DNA from: Microbacterium luteum
GTDB lineage: Bacteria > Actinomycetota > Actinomycetes > Actinomycetales > Microbacteriaceae
Length of the DNA stretch: 64,000 nt
Direction of reading: 5' to 3'
Assembly: GCF_015277875.1 (NCBI RefSeq)
Contig: NZ_CP063814.1
Location: 62,001-126,000, forward strand
Below, in pieces: positions 25,801-34,959 of the stretch. The number at the start of each line of letters is the position of its first letter. Position 1 is the stretch's first letter. A program made the translations under genes and the position numbers. Below the pieces are notes generated by a model. It did no database searches. It was not told where the DNA came from and saw nothing but the letters and a program-made list of their open reading frames with translations.

Positions 25801-26469
25801 ATGAAAACCCCTGTGAAAGCGACGTTGATCTCCGTCGCCGTTGTCGTCGTGCTGGTGCTGGTCGCGATCATCTACGCCCTGGCCAATCAAAGCCCCGCCC
25901 CACCCCCGGAGGAAGGAAGCAGCACCGGCGGCTCCTCCGTGGTGCGGGAGAGCTCGCACGTGCTGGACGACGGCGGACCGGATGCGGTGACCGTCGTGGA
26001 GTTCCTGGACTTCGAGTGTGAGGCGTGCGGGGCGTTCTACCCGATCGTCGAAGACCTGCGCGAGACGTACGCCGGTCAGATCACCTACGTGGTGCGGTAC
26101 TTCCCCCTGCCCGGTCACTTCAACTCGAAGAACGCGGCGATCGCTGCGGAAGCGGCCGCACAGCAGGACCGATTCGAGGACATGTATCACCGGCTGTTCG
26201 AGACACAGGCGGAGTGGGGCGAGGCGCAGGAATCCCGCGCCGACCTGTTCCGCGGCTTCGCCGAAGAGCTCGGACTGGACATGGCCGCCTACGACGCAGC
26301 CGTCGCCGATCCCGCCACCACCGAACGGGTGGAGCTCGATTTCAACGAGGGACGCGCTCTCGGAGTCGACAGCACGCCGACCTTCTTCCTCGACGGGGAG
26401 AAGCTCGATCTGCAGACGCTGAACGACCTCGAAGACGCCATCGCGGCTGCCGTCTCCGGTGGTCAGTGA
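25801..26469 (+). CDS. Membrane-anchored DsbA-family thiol oxidoreductase
   Basis: A 222-residue protein. Residues 8-28 are a signal anchor; the thioredoxin domain follows a Ser/Gly linker. The active site is C73-E-A-C76 within FLDFECEACGAFYP, the DsbA_2 (thioredoxin_4) form used by secreted oxidases. The cis-Pro loop is DSTPTFFLDG. It probably introduces or isomerises disulfides outside the membrane. It begins a long operon that goes on to copper, lipoprotein and cytochrome-c genes, and its TGA overlaps the next ATG by one base. Confidence 0.9.
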   Translation: MKTPVKATLISVAVVVVLVLVAIIYALANQSPAPPPEEGSSTGGSSVVRESSHVLDDGGPDAVTVVEFLDFECEACGAFYPIVEDLRETYAGQITYVVRYFPLPGHFNSKNAAIAAEAAAQQDRFEDMYHRLFETQAEWGEAQESRADLFRGFAEELGLDMAAYDAAVADPATTERVELDFNEGRALGVDSTPTFFLDGEKLDLQTLNDLEDAIAAAVSGGQ

Positions 26470-27488
26470 TGCGGACGGGCCTGTCACACCGGCGAGTGAT
26501 CATCGTCGGAGCCGGGCAGTCGGGACTAGCCGTTGCCGCGGCGTTGAACGCCGAGGGTCTGCGTCCGCAGCAGGACTTCGTCGTGATCGACGCCGCCGGC
26601 AAGGGGCAGCGCAGCTGGGCATCCCGATGGCATTCGATGGAGCTGCTCAGCGACGCCCGGCATAGCGCGCTCCCGCCTCGCGGACTCCCCGGGGATCAAC
26701 GCCGGCGTCCCCGCGTAGACGAGATCGTCGACTATCTCACCTTCGTCGAGGCGGGCCTCCGCGTCGAGACGGTCTGGGGTGTCCGCGCCACCGGGGTAGA
26801 GCGTCCCGGCACCGGAACCACACTGCTGCTGTCCACCACCGCAGGGGAGGTGCAGACCCGCAACGTCGTGTGCGCCACCGCCGCCGCGGCGTATCCGCGC
26901 ATGCCGGAGTGGGCCGCACGTGTGAGCGTCCCTGGCATCGTGCTGCACAGCAGCGACTACCTGTACCCGAACCAGATCCCGCCGGGCAAGGTGCTCGTCG
27001 TAGGAGGCGGCAACAGCGGCGTGCAGCTAGCCCGTGAGCTGACCGCGTCTCACACGGTCACCATGTCCGTGCGCAGCCCCCGCCGACACCGGCCGAGCAG
27101 CAGCTACCCGGCAGCTGCTGGACCGGCCGTCTCGTGGCTTACCCGCCGGCGGCATCCCGAACCGATCTTCAGCGACAGCTACGACCAGCTGCGACGCGCC
27201 GGCGTCACCATCGTCCCCGCCGCAACCGCCGCAGACGGTGGCGTGGTGACACTCGCCGATGGCAGCGAGCTCGCACCGGACTCCGTGATCTTCGCCACCG
27301 GCTACGAACCGGGCGACGACTGGCTGCCCGATGCCGCGCGCACCGATCGGGCAGCCCGCACCCAGACCGGGATCCCGGGACTATTCGTGGCCGGCATGCC
27401 GCAGTACAGCGGCCGCGGCGCAGACACGATCACCGGGGTCTGGCGAGACGCCACCACCATCGCCCACCACATCATCAACCGTCCCTGA
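26469..27488 (+). CDS. FAD-dependent oxidoreductase (CzcO/flavin monooxygenase-like)
   Basis: A 339-residue flavoprotein. VIIVGAGQSGLAVAAAL binds FAD at the N-terminus and VLVVGGGNSGVQLAREL is the second dinucleotide fold for NAD(P)H. VIFATGYEPGDDWLP and GIPGLFVAGM are the ATG and C-terminal FAD motifs of the family. CzcO-like proteins often accompany metal-resistance genes. The electron acceptor here is not known. It is sandwiched between dsbA and copC with 1-base and 10-base spacing, so it belongs to the same operon. Confidence 0.85.
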   Translation: MRTGLSHRRVIIVGAGQSGLAVAAALNAEGLRPQQDFVVIDAAGKGQRSWASRWHSMELLSDARHSALPPRGLPGDQRRRPRVDEIVDYLTFVEAGLRVETVWGVRATGVERPGTGTTLLLSTTAGEVQTRNVVCATAAAAYPRMPEWAARVSVPGIVLHSSDYLYPNQIPPGKVLVVGGGNSGVQLARELTASHTVTMSVRSPRRHRPSSSYPAAAGPAVSWLTRRRHPEPIFSDSYDQLRRAGVTIVPAATAADGGVVTLADGSELAPDSVIFATGYEPGDDWLPDAARTDRAARTQTGIPGLFVAGMPQYSGRGADTITGVWRDATTIAHHIINRP

Positions 27489-27498
27489 AAGCCACGCC

Positions 27499-28227
27499 AT
27501 GACACCCTCCTCACCTACCGACACCAGCCCGGGCATCGCGCGGATGCCGCACAGGTTCCGCCCGGCCGCGTTCCTCGGCCTGTTGGCAAGCCTGCTGCTG
27601 GCAGCCGGCATAGTGCTCTCCACCGCATCGTCCGCGGCCGCTCACGACAGCATCGTCTCGGCCACCCCCGAGGCTGACGCGACCATCGGCGTGGTGCCGC
27701 AGGAGATCTCGTTGACGTTCAGCGGCGAAATCCTCACCGTGGGCAGCGCCGTCGTCATCGAAGTGATCACCCCGGGCGGTCAGAACCTCGCGACCGAACA
27801 GCCGCAGATCGACGGCACGACGGTCACTCAGGCTCTCACCGGCGATCAGGAGCCCGGTCTCTACACGGTGCGGTGGCGGGTCGTCTCCAGCGACGGCCAC
27901 CCCATCAGCGACGAGTACACGTACACCCTCGAATCCGCCGCGATCCCCGACAACACCCCCACTCCCGCGCCCACCGCCACAGAGCACACGCCCGAACCAT
28001 CTCCCACATCCTCCACCGCCGAATCCGCGGATGACGGCTACGGCGGTCAGGCCTCCGGCGGGGGAGAGATCTTCCCCGTTCTGGCTGTCATCAGCGGTGT
28101 GATGATCGTCGGCGGGGCACTGGTCGTGGTGCTCATGGTGGCCAGGGAACGGCGCCGCCGCGACCGCGCCGCCGCAGCAGCGGCCCAGGCAGATTCCTCG
28201 ACGAGTGGCAAGACAGATGGCTCGTAA
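27499..28227 (+). CDS. copC: CopC-domain copper-binding protein, membrane anchored
   Basis: 242 residues. A signal peptide ends at ASSAAA before HDSIVSATPEAD; in CopC the new N-terminal His is a copper ligand. The cupredoxin-like domain follows with ISLTFSGEI and the later SSDGHPISDEYTYTL, giving the Asp/His pair of the Cu(II) site. A Pro/Thr-rich linker leads to one membrane helix, FPVLAVISGVMIVGGALVVV, and a basic tail. This is the CopC-with-anchor layout of actinobacteria. It binds copper at the outer face and probably hands it to CopD-type partners. Confidence 0.9.
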   Translation: MTPSSPTDTSPGIARMPHRFRPAAFLGLLASLLLAAGIVLSTASSAAAHDSIVSATPEADATIGVVPQEISLTFSGEILTVGSAVVIEVITPGGQNLATEQPQIDGTTVTQALTGDQEPGLYTVRWRVVSSDGHPISDEYTYTLESAAIPDNTPTPAPTATEHTPEPSPTSSTAESADDGYGGQASGGGEIFPVLAVISGVMIVGGALVVVLMVARERRRRDRAAAAAAQADSSTSGKTDGS

Positions 28228-28759
28228 CCGAGGCACACGACTCGCGATCGCCTGCGTGATCGCCGCGGTGGTGGTGCTGATCGACCAGGCCACCAAGGCG
28301 GCCGCGCTGTCCGGGCTGAGCACGGAGCAGCGCATCCCGCTGCTGGGAGATCTGCTCGGGCTGCAGCTCGCGTTCAACCCCGGTGCGATCCTCTCCCTCG
28401 GCGCCGGGTTCACCGGGCTGCTCACCCTCCTCGGGGTGGCTGCCGTGGTGCTGCTGGTGATCGCCGTCGTCCGAGCTCGCACCGTGTGGTGGGCCGTGGG
28501 GCTCGGGCTGATCCTGGGCGGCGCGATCGGGAATCTCATCGACCGACTGTTCTCCCCGCCCGGGTTCGGTGTCGGGCACGTCACCGATTTCCTCGCCTAC
28601 GGCACCTGGTTCATCGGTAACCTCGCCGACGTCGCCCTCGGCGCGGGCGTCATCGTCCTCGTCGGCGTGCTGTGGGCACGGCGGCGAGCTGCCACCGCGC
28701 AACGCGCCGACACGACGCAGGACGGGCAGGAGCCCGTCGCGGAGGGGCAGAGACCATGA
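28217..28759 (+). CDS. lspA: Lipoprotein signal peptidase II (first copy)
   Basis: A 180-residue four-helix aspartyl protease. DQATKAAAL, AFNPGAILS, the catalytic Asp in GGAIGNLIDRL and the second in FIGNLADVAL are the conserved LspA boxes. It removes signal peptides from prolipoproteins after diacylation. The housekeeping lspA should be elsewhere; this is an accessory copy, overlapping the end of copC. The ATG at 28217 overlaps copC by 11 bases. Accessory LspA proteins also occur in lead-resistance (pbr) operons. Confidence 0.93.
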   Translation: MARNRGTRLAIACVIAAVVVLIDQATKAAALSGLSTEQRIPLLGDLLGLQLAFNPGAILSLGAGFTGLLTLLGVAAVVLLVIAVVRARTVWWAVGLGLILGGAIGNLIDRLFSPPGFGVGHVTDFLAYGTWFIGNLADVALGAGVIVLVGVLWARRRAATAQRADTTQDGQEPVAEGQRP

Positions 28760-29091
28760 TGGCCAAGCAACGAGTGCCGTCCGTCTATCAGCGCAATGCG
28801 TTCGCCCCGGGATTGCTCGCGGCGGTCGTCCTGTTCCTGGCCCCGGTGCTGATGGGCGGAGACTGGTTCCTGCTGGTGCTGTTCGTCGCCGCGATCCTCG
28901 CCGTCATCGTCGGCTGGTTCGCCGTGCAGGCTCGGCAGTGGTGGTGGCTGCCGGTGTTCGCCGCGATCGCGGTGCTGTGGAACCCGGTGTTCCCGTTCCC
29001 GTTCTCCGGGCCGGTGTGGACGGCCGCGCAACCGGCTGCCGCGGTGGTCTTCCTGGTCGCCGGAGCGATGATCAAGGTCCGCCGCTCGTGA
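28756..29091 (+). CDS. DUF6804-like small membrane protein
   Basis: A 111-residue protein of about four hydrophobic segments: PGLLAAVVLFLAPVLMG, WFLLVLFVAAILAVIVGWF, and the Trp/Pro-rich WWWLPVFAAIAVLWNPVFPF. The WNPVFPF box is typical of DUF6804. ATGATG start overlaps lspA by four bases and the stop overlaps the next gene by four, so it is firmly in the operon. Function unknown. Confidence 0.7.
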   Translation: MMAKQRVPSVYQRNAFAPGLLAAVVLFLAPVLMGGDWFLLVLFVAAILAVIVGWFAVQARQWWWLPVFAAIAVLWNPVFPFPFSGPVWTAAQPAAAVVFLVAGAMIKVRRS

Positions 29092-29693
29092 CCCGCGGCC
29101 GCGTGTTCGCCGCAGCCGTGGTGCTGCTGGCAGTCGTCGTACTGGCCGGGTGCGCGAGCAGCGATTCGCTCGCCCAGCAGTACCGGGACGGGAACGAGAA
29201 GGGCTACATCGCCGGCGAGTTCCAAGTGGTGGAGATCCCGGAGCCCGACCGCGGCGAACCGGTCGCGTTCGAGGGGGTCACCGAAACCGGCGAGCGCGTG
29301 TCCAGCGACGACTACCGCGGCGGGGTGCTGGTGGTGAACTTCTGGTACGCCGCATGCGGACCGTGCATCGTCGAGGCGCCGCTGCTGGAAGAGGTCTGGC
29401 AGGAGTACCAGGACCAGGGCGTCTCGTTCCTCGGCGTGAACACCTACGACCAGCCCGCCACCGCCCTGTCGTTCGCCCGTGACAACAACGTCACCTACCC
29501 GAGCGTGATCGACGTGAACGACGGCAAGGTCAAGCTCGCGTTCGCCCAAGTCACCCCGATCCAGGCCACCCCCACCACCCTCGTGCTCGATCGGAACGGG
29601 AGAGTCGCCGCCCGGGTCATCGGGCAGCTGGCCAGCGCCTCCATCCTGTCCACCCTGGTCGCCGACACCCTCGCCGAGGAGAACCCGTCATGA
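29088..29693 (+). CDS. TlpA/ResA-like thioredoxin lipoprotein
   Basis: A 201-residue lipoprotein. The signal peptide ends in VVVLAGC, with Cys22 as lipid anchor. The thioredoxin domain has FWYAACGPC, active-site C90-G-P-C93, then LGVNTYDQPATALSFARD and the cis-Pro loop QATPTTLVLD. ResA-type proteins reduce the CXXCH cysteines of apocytochrome c before haem attachment. It sits directly before ccdA, its likely electron donor, and before resB-ccsB. The GTG start overlaps the preceding stop by four bases. LspA encoded upstream could mature it. Confidence 0.92.
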   Translation: MTRGRVFAAAVVLLAVVVLAGCASSDSLAQQYRDGNEKGYIAGEFQVVEIPEPDRGEPVAFEGVTETGERVSSDDYRGGVLVVNFWYAACGPCIVEAPLLEEVWQEYQDQGVSFLGVNTYDQPATALSFARDNNVTYPSVIDVNDGKVKLAFAQVTPIQATPTTLVLDRNGRVAARVIGQLASASILSTLVADTLAEENPS

Positions 29694-30454
29694 ACCCCGG
29701 GCAGCTGGTCGTCGACGGCGCCCTCTGGATCGCGATCCCGATCGCGGCCCTCGCCGGCCTGGTCTCATTCCTCTCCCCCTGCGTGCTGCCTCTGGTGCCC
29801 GGTTACCTCGGCTACCTCGGCGGCGCCGCCGGCAGCAACCCAGGTGCCGCCGCGACCGGGTCGACGGTCACAGCGGAACGCACCCGCCTGCTGCTGGGGG
29901 TGGGCCTGTTCATCGCCGGGTTCACGGTGGTGTTCGTCACAGTGACGATCCTGGGCGGCACGTTCGGGTTCCTGCTGCTGCAGTACGGCAACATCCTCAC
30001 CCGGATCCTCGGGGCGGTCGTGATCGTGCTCGGCCTGGTGTTCATCGGGTTCTTCGGCATCGCCCAACGCACCCTGCGCCCCCGGGTGCAGAGCCGCGCC
30101 GGCCTGATCGGCGCCCCGCTGCTCGGGTTCGCGCTCGGAGTGGGGTGGACCCCCTGTATCGGTCCGACGCTCGCGGCGATCCTGTCGATGTCGTGGAACC
30201 TTGGCGACCCCGCCCGCGCCGGCCTGCTCGGTCTTGCCTACTCGCTCGGGTTGGGCATCCCGTTCCTGCTGCTCGCCGTGGGCTGGGGATGGGCGTCCCG
30301 CTCGGTGTCGTTCCTGCGCCGCCACATCCGCGCCCTGAACATCGTCGGCGGCGCCCTGCTGGTGCTGCTCGGAGTGCTGATGGTGACCGGGCTGTGGACC
30401 ACGCTGATGTCTGCTCTGCAGCAGGTGGTGATCAATGTTCCCGCCCCGCTCTGA
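29690..30454 (+). CDS. ccdA: Cytochrome c biogenesis protein CcdA (first copy)
   Basis: A 254-residue protein with six helices. LVSFLSPCVLPLVPGYLGYL holds the first conserved cysteine and VGWTPCIGPTLAAILS the second; the pair carries electrons from cytoplasmic thioredoxin across the membrane. The domain length matches CcdA rather than full DsbD. It overlaps tlpA by four bases and resB by twenty. Confidence 0.95.
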   Translation: MNPGQLVVDGALWIAIPIAALAGLVSFLSPCVLPLVPGYLGYLGGAAGSNPGAAATGSTVTAERTRLLLGVGLFIAGFTVVFVTVTILGGTFGFLLLQYGNILTRILGAVVIVLGLVFIGFFGIAQRTLRPRVQSRAGLIGAPLLGFALGVGWTPCIGPTLAAILSMSWNLGDPARAGLLGLAYSLGLGIPFLLLAVGWGWASRSVSFLRRHIRALNIVGGALLVLLGVLMVTGLWTTLMSALQQVVINVPAPL

Positions 30455-32126
30455 GACCGACACGGTCGTCGACCCACTGCGCCCCGCCGATCACCTCGAC
30501 TCCGACGCCCCGTCCGAGATCACCGGTCCTGCCCTCGGCATGGTGGGTTGGGCACGGTGGGCGTGGCGGCAGCTGACCAGCATGCGTACCGCCCTGGTGT
30601 TGCTGCTGTTCCTCGCGATCGCCGCCGTCCCCGGGTCGCTTTTCCCGCAACGCACCGCCGACCCGAACGGGGTCACCCAGTGGCAACGCGACAACCCTGA
30701 CGTGTTCCCGTTGGCGGACGCGGTCGGCCTGTTCGACGTGTATTCCTCGCCGTGGTTCTCCGCGATCTACCTGCTGCTGTTCGCGTCCCTTATCGGCTGC
30801 GTCATCCCCCGCGCCAAGCACCACTACAAGGCGCTTCGGTCCCTGCCGCCGCGTACCCCCGCACGACTGTCCCGCCTAGTCGACTACCAGGACACGACGG
30901 TCGCGGCCGATGAAGCCGCCCCGGATCCGGCGGAGGAGGCGGTGCGGCTTGCGGAGCATCAGCTGCGCCGCGCCGGCTACCGGGTGCACCGATACGACGG
31001 ACCGGGATGGGCGTCGGTCTCGGCCGAGCGTGGGTATCTGCGGGAGACCGGCAACCTGGTCTTCCACGTCGCCCTGGTCGGGGTGCTCGCCTCGGTCGCG
31101 ATCGGCGGCGGGTTCGCCTACACCGGGCAGCGTGTCGTGGTGGAGGGCACCACGTTCGTCAACGCGCTCAGCGACTACTCCTCGTTCAACCCCGGCCGGT
31201 TCGTCGACGGCGCCGGCTTGGCCCCGTACTCGCTCACCCTCGACGACTTCCGAGTCTCCTATCAGCTGCCCGGCAGCCCGGGGGCCGGGCAGGCGGGTGA
31301 CTTCTCCGCCGACGTCACCATCCGCAGCGCCGGTGAGGACGCCCGGGCGGAGAGCGTGATCGTGAACTATCCGATCACCGTCGCCGGCGACCGCATCTAC
31401 CTGCTCGGCAACGGGTACGCCCCGACCCTCACCGTCCGTGATGCCGCAGGAGAGATCGTGTGGAGCGAATCGCAGCCGTTCCTGCCGCAGGACTCGAACA
31501 TGACCTCGCTCGGGATCATCAAGATCCCCGACGGGCTGCCCGAGCAGCTCGGCCTGGTCGGCTTCTTCTATCCCACCCAGGGTGTGCTGCCCTCCGGCGC
31601 GTTCACGTCGGTCTATCCGGACGTGGTCAACCCGGTACTCACCCTCAACGTGTTCAGCGGCGACCTCGGCATCGACGACGGCACACCCAGGTCGGTGTAC
31701 ACCCTCGAGGTCGACGGACTCACCCAGCACACCGGCGGCGACACCGGCCTGGACTCCCTCGAGCTCACCCCCGGCGCCACCGTGGACCTGCCCAACGGGT
31801 GGGGAACGATCACCTGGGAGGCGGCGTCCGAGCAGGAGCCGGTGAAACGGTTCGCGTCACTGCAGATCCAGAACGACCCCACCAGCGGATGGGTGCTCGC
31901 CTTCGCGATCCTCGCCACGGTGGGACTGTTCGCCGGACTGTTCGTGCCCCGTCGACGCATCTGGGTCAAGGCTCGCACCACCCCCGAGGGCGTGCACGTC
32001 GAATACGCGGGACTCGCCCGCGGCGAAGATCCCACGCTCCACAAGGCCGTCCGCGACATCGCGAACGACCACGCCGCCGCCCTGGATCGCGCGCGCGGCG
32101 CGAACCCCGAAGGAGGAACCCGATGA
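30435..32126 (+). CDS. resB: Cytochrome c synthesis protein ResB (first copy)
   Basis: A 563-residue membrane protein of cytochrome-c system II. TALVLLLFLAIAAVPGSLFP is the first helix, with the family's FPQR motif. WFSAIYLLLFASLIGCVIPR is the second, a helix near YLRETGNLVFHVALVGVL the third, and a large extracytoplasmic domain with GNGYAPTLTVRDA precedes the last helix and a basic tail. With CcsB (37254) it forms the haem-export and cytochrome c synthase complex. It overlaps ccdA and its TGA overlaps the zf-TFIIB gene. Confidence 0.95.
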   Translation: MFPPRSETDTVVDPLRPADHLDSDAPSEITGPALGMVGWARWAWRQLTSMRTALVLLLFLAIAAVPGSLFPQRTADPNGVTQWQRDNPDVFPLADAVGLFDVYSSPWFSAIYLLLFASLIGCVIPRAKHHYKALRSLPPRTPARLSRLVDYQDTTVAADEAAPDPAEEAVRLAEHQLRRAGYRVHRYDGPGWASVSAERGYLRETGNLVFHVALVGVLASVAIGGGFAYTGQRVVVEGTTFVNALSDYSSFNPGRFVDGAGLAPYSLTLDDFRVSYQLPGSPGAGQAGDFSADVTIRSAGEDARAESVIVNYPITVAGDRIYLLGNGYAPTLTVRDAAGEIVWSESQPFLPQDSNMTSLGIIKIPDGLPEQLGLVGFFYPTQGVLPSGAFTSVYPDVVNPVLTLNVFSGDLGIDDGTPRSVYTLEVDGLTQHTGGDTGLDSLELTPGATVDLPNGWGTITWEAASEQEPVKRFASLQIQNDPTSGWVLAFAILATVGLFAGLFVPRRRIWVKARTTPEGVHVEYAGLARGEDPTLHKAVRDIANDHAAALDRARGANPEGGTR

Positions 32127-32383
32127 AATGCCCCGTTGATGACACTCAGCTCCTGGTGAGTGAGCGTTCCGGCGTCGAGATCGACTACTGCCCAGGGTGC
32201 CGTGGCGTCTGGCTGGACCGCGGCGAGCTGGACAAGATCCTCGACCGTGCCACCGACACCCGCGCCCCGAGCAATCCCGCACCCGATAGCCGGGACTCCC
32301 ACCACGGCCGAAGCGACTCCCACCACGGCCGGAACGGGCGCCGCCGCCGCGACGGCTTTCTGGGAGAGCTGTTCGACTTCTGA
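32123..32383 (+). CDS. zf-TFIIB domain protein (86 aa)
   Basis: Begins MKCPVDDTQLLVSERSGVEI, then DYCPGCRGVWLDRGELDKIL. The CPVD and CPGC cysteine pairs form a TFIIB-type zinc ribbon, and WLDRGEL is the family hallmark. A His-rich stretch with SHHGRSDSHHGRNGR follows and the end is FLGELFDF. GGAGGA precedes the ATG, which overlaps resB. Such proteins are common beside metal-response genes but their job is not established. The copy between resB and ctaG in the second cluster is missing. Confidence 0.85.
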   Translation: MKCPVDDTQLLVSERSGVEIDYCPGCRGVWLDRGELDKILDRATDTRAPSNPAPDSRDSHHGRSDSHHGRNGRRRRDGFLGELFDF

Positions 32384-32404
32384 TCCCCTGACAGGCATGA
32401 CACC

Positions 32405-33346
32405 GTGAACGACTGGATCCCCGGGACGCCGCCGACTCTGCTCGGCTTCCTCAGCCCCGCACCGTTGCCGTTCCCACTGCTGCCGGTGATCGCCGCAGTG
32501 ATCGCCGCCGCTTACCTGGCCGGCGCGATCCGGCTGTGGACCAGCCGGCGGCGGTGGCCGGTGTGGCGCACGATCAGCTTCCTGCTCGGGTGCCTCACCC
32601 TGGCCGCGGTCACCGGCCTGGGCGTCGAGGCGTACGGGTACGCGCTGTTCTCGGTGTTCATGTTCCAGCAGCTCACCCTCATGATGGCCATCCCCCCGCT
32701 GCTGGTGTTGGGATCCCCGGGCACGCTCCTGCTTCGAGCCACCCCCCATCACGGGCTCGGCCGGCTCGCGCTCCGGGCCGCTCACGCGGGGCTGCGCAGC
32801 CGGGTCGCGCGGTGGGCGCTGAGCCCCTGGGTCGCGCTCCCGCTGTACCTGTTCGCGTTCTACGGGCTCTACCTCGCCGACGCCGCCGACCGCATCCTGC
32901 AAGCACCCGGCGGGCATGTCGGCCTCGAGTTCGGGTTCCTGGTCGCTGGGATCCTGTTCACCATCCCGGTGCTCTCCGCCGACCCGCTGCCGGTGCGGCT
33001 CAGCCACGGCGGCCGCGCGCTGGACGTGTTCGCCGAAGCCGCCCTGCACGCATTCTTCGGGGTGTTCCTGATGATGGCCACCACGTTGCTTGTCGACGCG
33101 TTCGCCGCGCCCACGCTGGCGCTGGGCATCGACCCGATCGAGGACCAGCGTCTCGCCGGCGGCCTGGCCTGGTCCTACGGAGAAGCACCGACTCTGCTGA
33201 TGCTGATGTTCGTCATGCACCGCTGGTTCCGCGACGACACCGCCCGCGACGCCGCCGCCACCCGCTACGCCGACACTCACGGAGACCCCGAACTGGACGC
33301 CTACAACGCCTACCTCGAAAAGCTCCGCCAAAAGGACAGCCGCTGA
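32405..33346 (+). CDS. CtaG-type copper chaperone/cytochrome c oxidase assembly membrane protein (first copy)
   Basis: A 313-residue protein with about seven helices, pfam caa3_CtaG type. FSVFMFQQLTLMMAIPPLLV and MATTLLVDAFAAPTLALGIDP are typical, and LAGGLAWSYGEAPTLLMLMF ends the core. Members assemble the Cu centre of haem-copper oxidases or bind copper in the membrane. GTG start at 32405. The stop overlaps the lnt ATG by one base. The second copy has the same length. Confidence 0.85.
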   Translation: MNDWIPGTPPTLLGFLSPAPLPFPLLPVIAAVIAAAYLAGAIRLWTSRRRWPVWRTISFLLGCLTLAAVTGLGVEAYGYALFSVFMFQQLTLMMAIPPLLVLGSPGTLLLRATPHHGLGRLALRAAHAGLRSRVARWALSPWVALPLYLFAFYGLYLADAADRILQAPGGHVGLEFGFLVAGILFTIPVLSADPLPVRLSHGGRALDVFAEAALHAFFGVFLMMATTLLVDAFAAPTLALGIDPIEDQRLAGGLAWSYGEAPTLLMLMFVMHRWFRDDTARDAAATRYADTHGDPELDAYNAYLEKLRQKDSR

Positions 33347-34959
33347 TGGCCACGACTACTCTCGTCACTCCGGCTCGGCCGGTCACGACCACGGCGACGC
33401 CCGTGGATCGCACGGCGCGGCTGCCGCTGTGGGCCGCGATGGCGGTGGCGGGCGCCGGCGGGTTCGCGCTGGATCTGGCCACCCCGGCGATCGGCTGGTG
33501 GCCGCTGGCGTTGGTGGCGGTCACGATGTCGCTGATCAGTCTGATCGGCCGCAGCATCCTCACCGCATTCCTCGTCGGCACGGTCTTCGGCGTCGTGTTC
33601 TTCTTCACCCATCTGGCCTGGGTCGGGCAATTCCTCGGCCCGATACCCTGGGTCGCTCTCGCCAGCCTGCAGGCTGTCCTCTTCGGCGCCGGCGCCATCC
33701 CGCTCACCCTCGCCTACCGGTGGACCGGGCGGTATCGACCGCGCGGGACCGTGCAGCTGGTCGCCGTGCCGCTGCTGATCGGCGTCCTCTGGGCTACGCG
33801 TGAGGTCGTGATGGGGGCGTGGCCGTACGGCGGGTTCCCTTGGGTGCGGATTGGGATGACACAGGTCGAGGGCCCGTTGGCGCAGGCCGCGTCCTGGACC
33901 GGGGTGACCGGACTGAGCCTGCTGGTCGTGGCGCTGTGCGCGGGCATCCTGCAGTGGGCCCGCGCGGGCGGCCTCCGGTTCCTGCGCGGCATCATCCCCG
34001 CCGCGATCCTCACATTGATCCTCGTCGTGACACCGCAATTCCCCACCACCGACGCCGGGACACTGCGGGTCGGGTGGGTGCAAGGCAACGGCCCGGCCGG
34101 CTACTTCGATCCCAAGGCGCCCGGCGACATGCTCGCCGCGCAAACCGCCGGCTCCCGGCCGCTGCTGGGCCAGCAGATGGACCTGCTGGTGTGGCCGGAA
34201 GGCAGCGTCGATGCCGACCCGCTGCGAACCCCCGCGGTCGCGACTCAGCTGGATCGTGTCGTAGCGGGGGCGGGTGCGCCGCTGCTGATGAACGCGGCCA
34301 CCACCCGCGGTGAGGACGTGTTCAACACGTCGCTGCTGTGGACGGCTGATGCCGACGCACGCCAGTGGCACGACAAGGTCAACCCGGTCCCGTTCGGCGA
34401 ATACGTGCCCGACCGGTGGCTGTACGAACGTATCGTCCCCGACCTCGTCGGGCTGATCCAACGGGAGTACACCCCCGGCAGCAACCCGCCGATCGTCACC
34501 GTCAACGACATCGACGTCGGGCTGGCGATCTGCTTCGACGTCATCTACGACCAGGTGATCTGGGACAGCGCCCGCGCCGGCGCGGAACTCTACGTCTTCC
34601 AGACCAACAACGCCGACTTCCGCGGCACCGACGAGAACCTGCAACAACTCGCCTTCGCAAGGATGCGCGCCATCGAGACCGGCCGGGCCGTGGTCAACGT
34701 CTCCACCGTGGGCACCAGTCAGGTCATCGCCCCCGAGGGTGCCACGACCGACAGCGTCGGCGTCGACACCGCGGCCGCGCAGATCAGCACCATTCCGTTG
34801 CGCACCGGGCTCACCGCGGCCGTGGTGATCGGCCCGTGGCTGACATTGCTGATCCCCGTCGCCGCGTTCGTCGCCCTCACCGCGCTCGGGATCCACCACC
34901 GCGCCCGGCCCGCAGCCCCTCGTGTACACGCCGATTCAACGAGGTCAACACGAGCATGA
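33346..34959 (+). CDS. lnt: Apolipoprotein N-acyltransferase (first copy)
   Basis: 537 residues. Six to seven helices at the N-terminus, then a nitrilase-like domain from about residue 235. The catalytic residues are visible: Glu in LLVWPEGSVD, Lys in WHDKVNPVPFGEYVP and Cys in LAICFDVIYD, plus TNNADFRGTDENLQQ. The enzyme N-acylates diacylated lipoproteins. Actinobacteria do have Lnt, but an accessory copy inside a metal island is unusual. Along with LspA upstream it supplies the last two steps of lipoprotein maturation. Confidence 0.93.
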   Translation: MATTTLVTPARPVTTTATPVDRTARLPLWAAMAVAGAGGFALDLATPAIGWWPLALVAVTMSLISLIGRSILTAFLVGTVFGVVFFFTHLAWVGQFLGPIPWVALASLQAVLFGAGAIPLTLAYRWTGRYRPRGTVQLVAVPLLIGVLWATREVVMGAWPYGGFPWVRIGMTQVEGPLAQAASWTGVTGLSLLVVALCAGILQWARAGGLRFLRGIIPAAILTLILVVTPQFPTTDAGTLRVGWVQGNGPAGYFDPKAPGDMLAAQTAGSRPLLGQQMDLLVWPEGSVDADPLRTPAVATQLDRVVAGAGAPLLMNAATTRGEDVFNTSLLWTADADARQWHDKVNPVPFGEYVPDRWLYERIVPDLVGLIQREYTPGSNPPIVTVNDIDVGLAICFDVIYDQVIWDSARAGAELYVFQTNNADFRGTDENLQQLAFARMRAIETGRAVVNVSTVGTSQVIAPEGATTDSVGVDTAAAQISTIPLRTGLTAAVVIGPWLTLLIPVAAFVALTALGIHHRARPAAPRVHADSTRSTRA

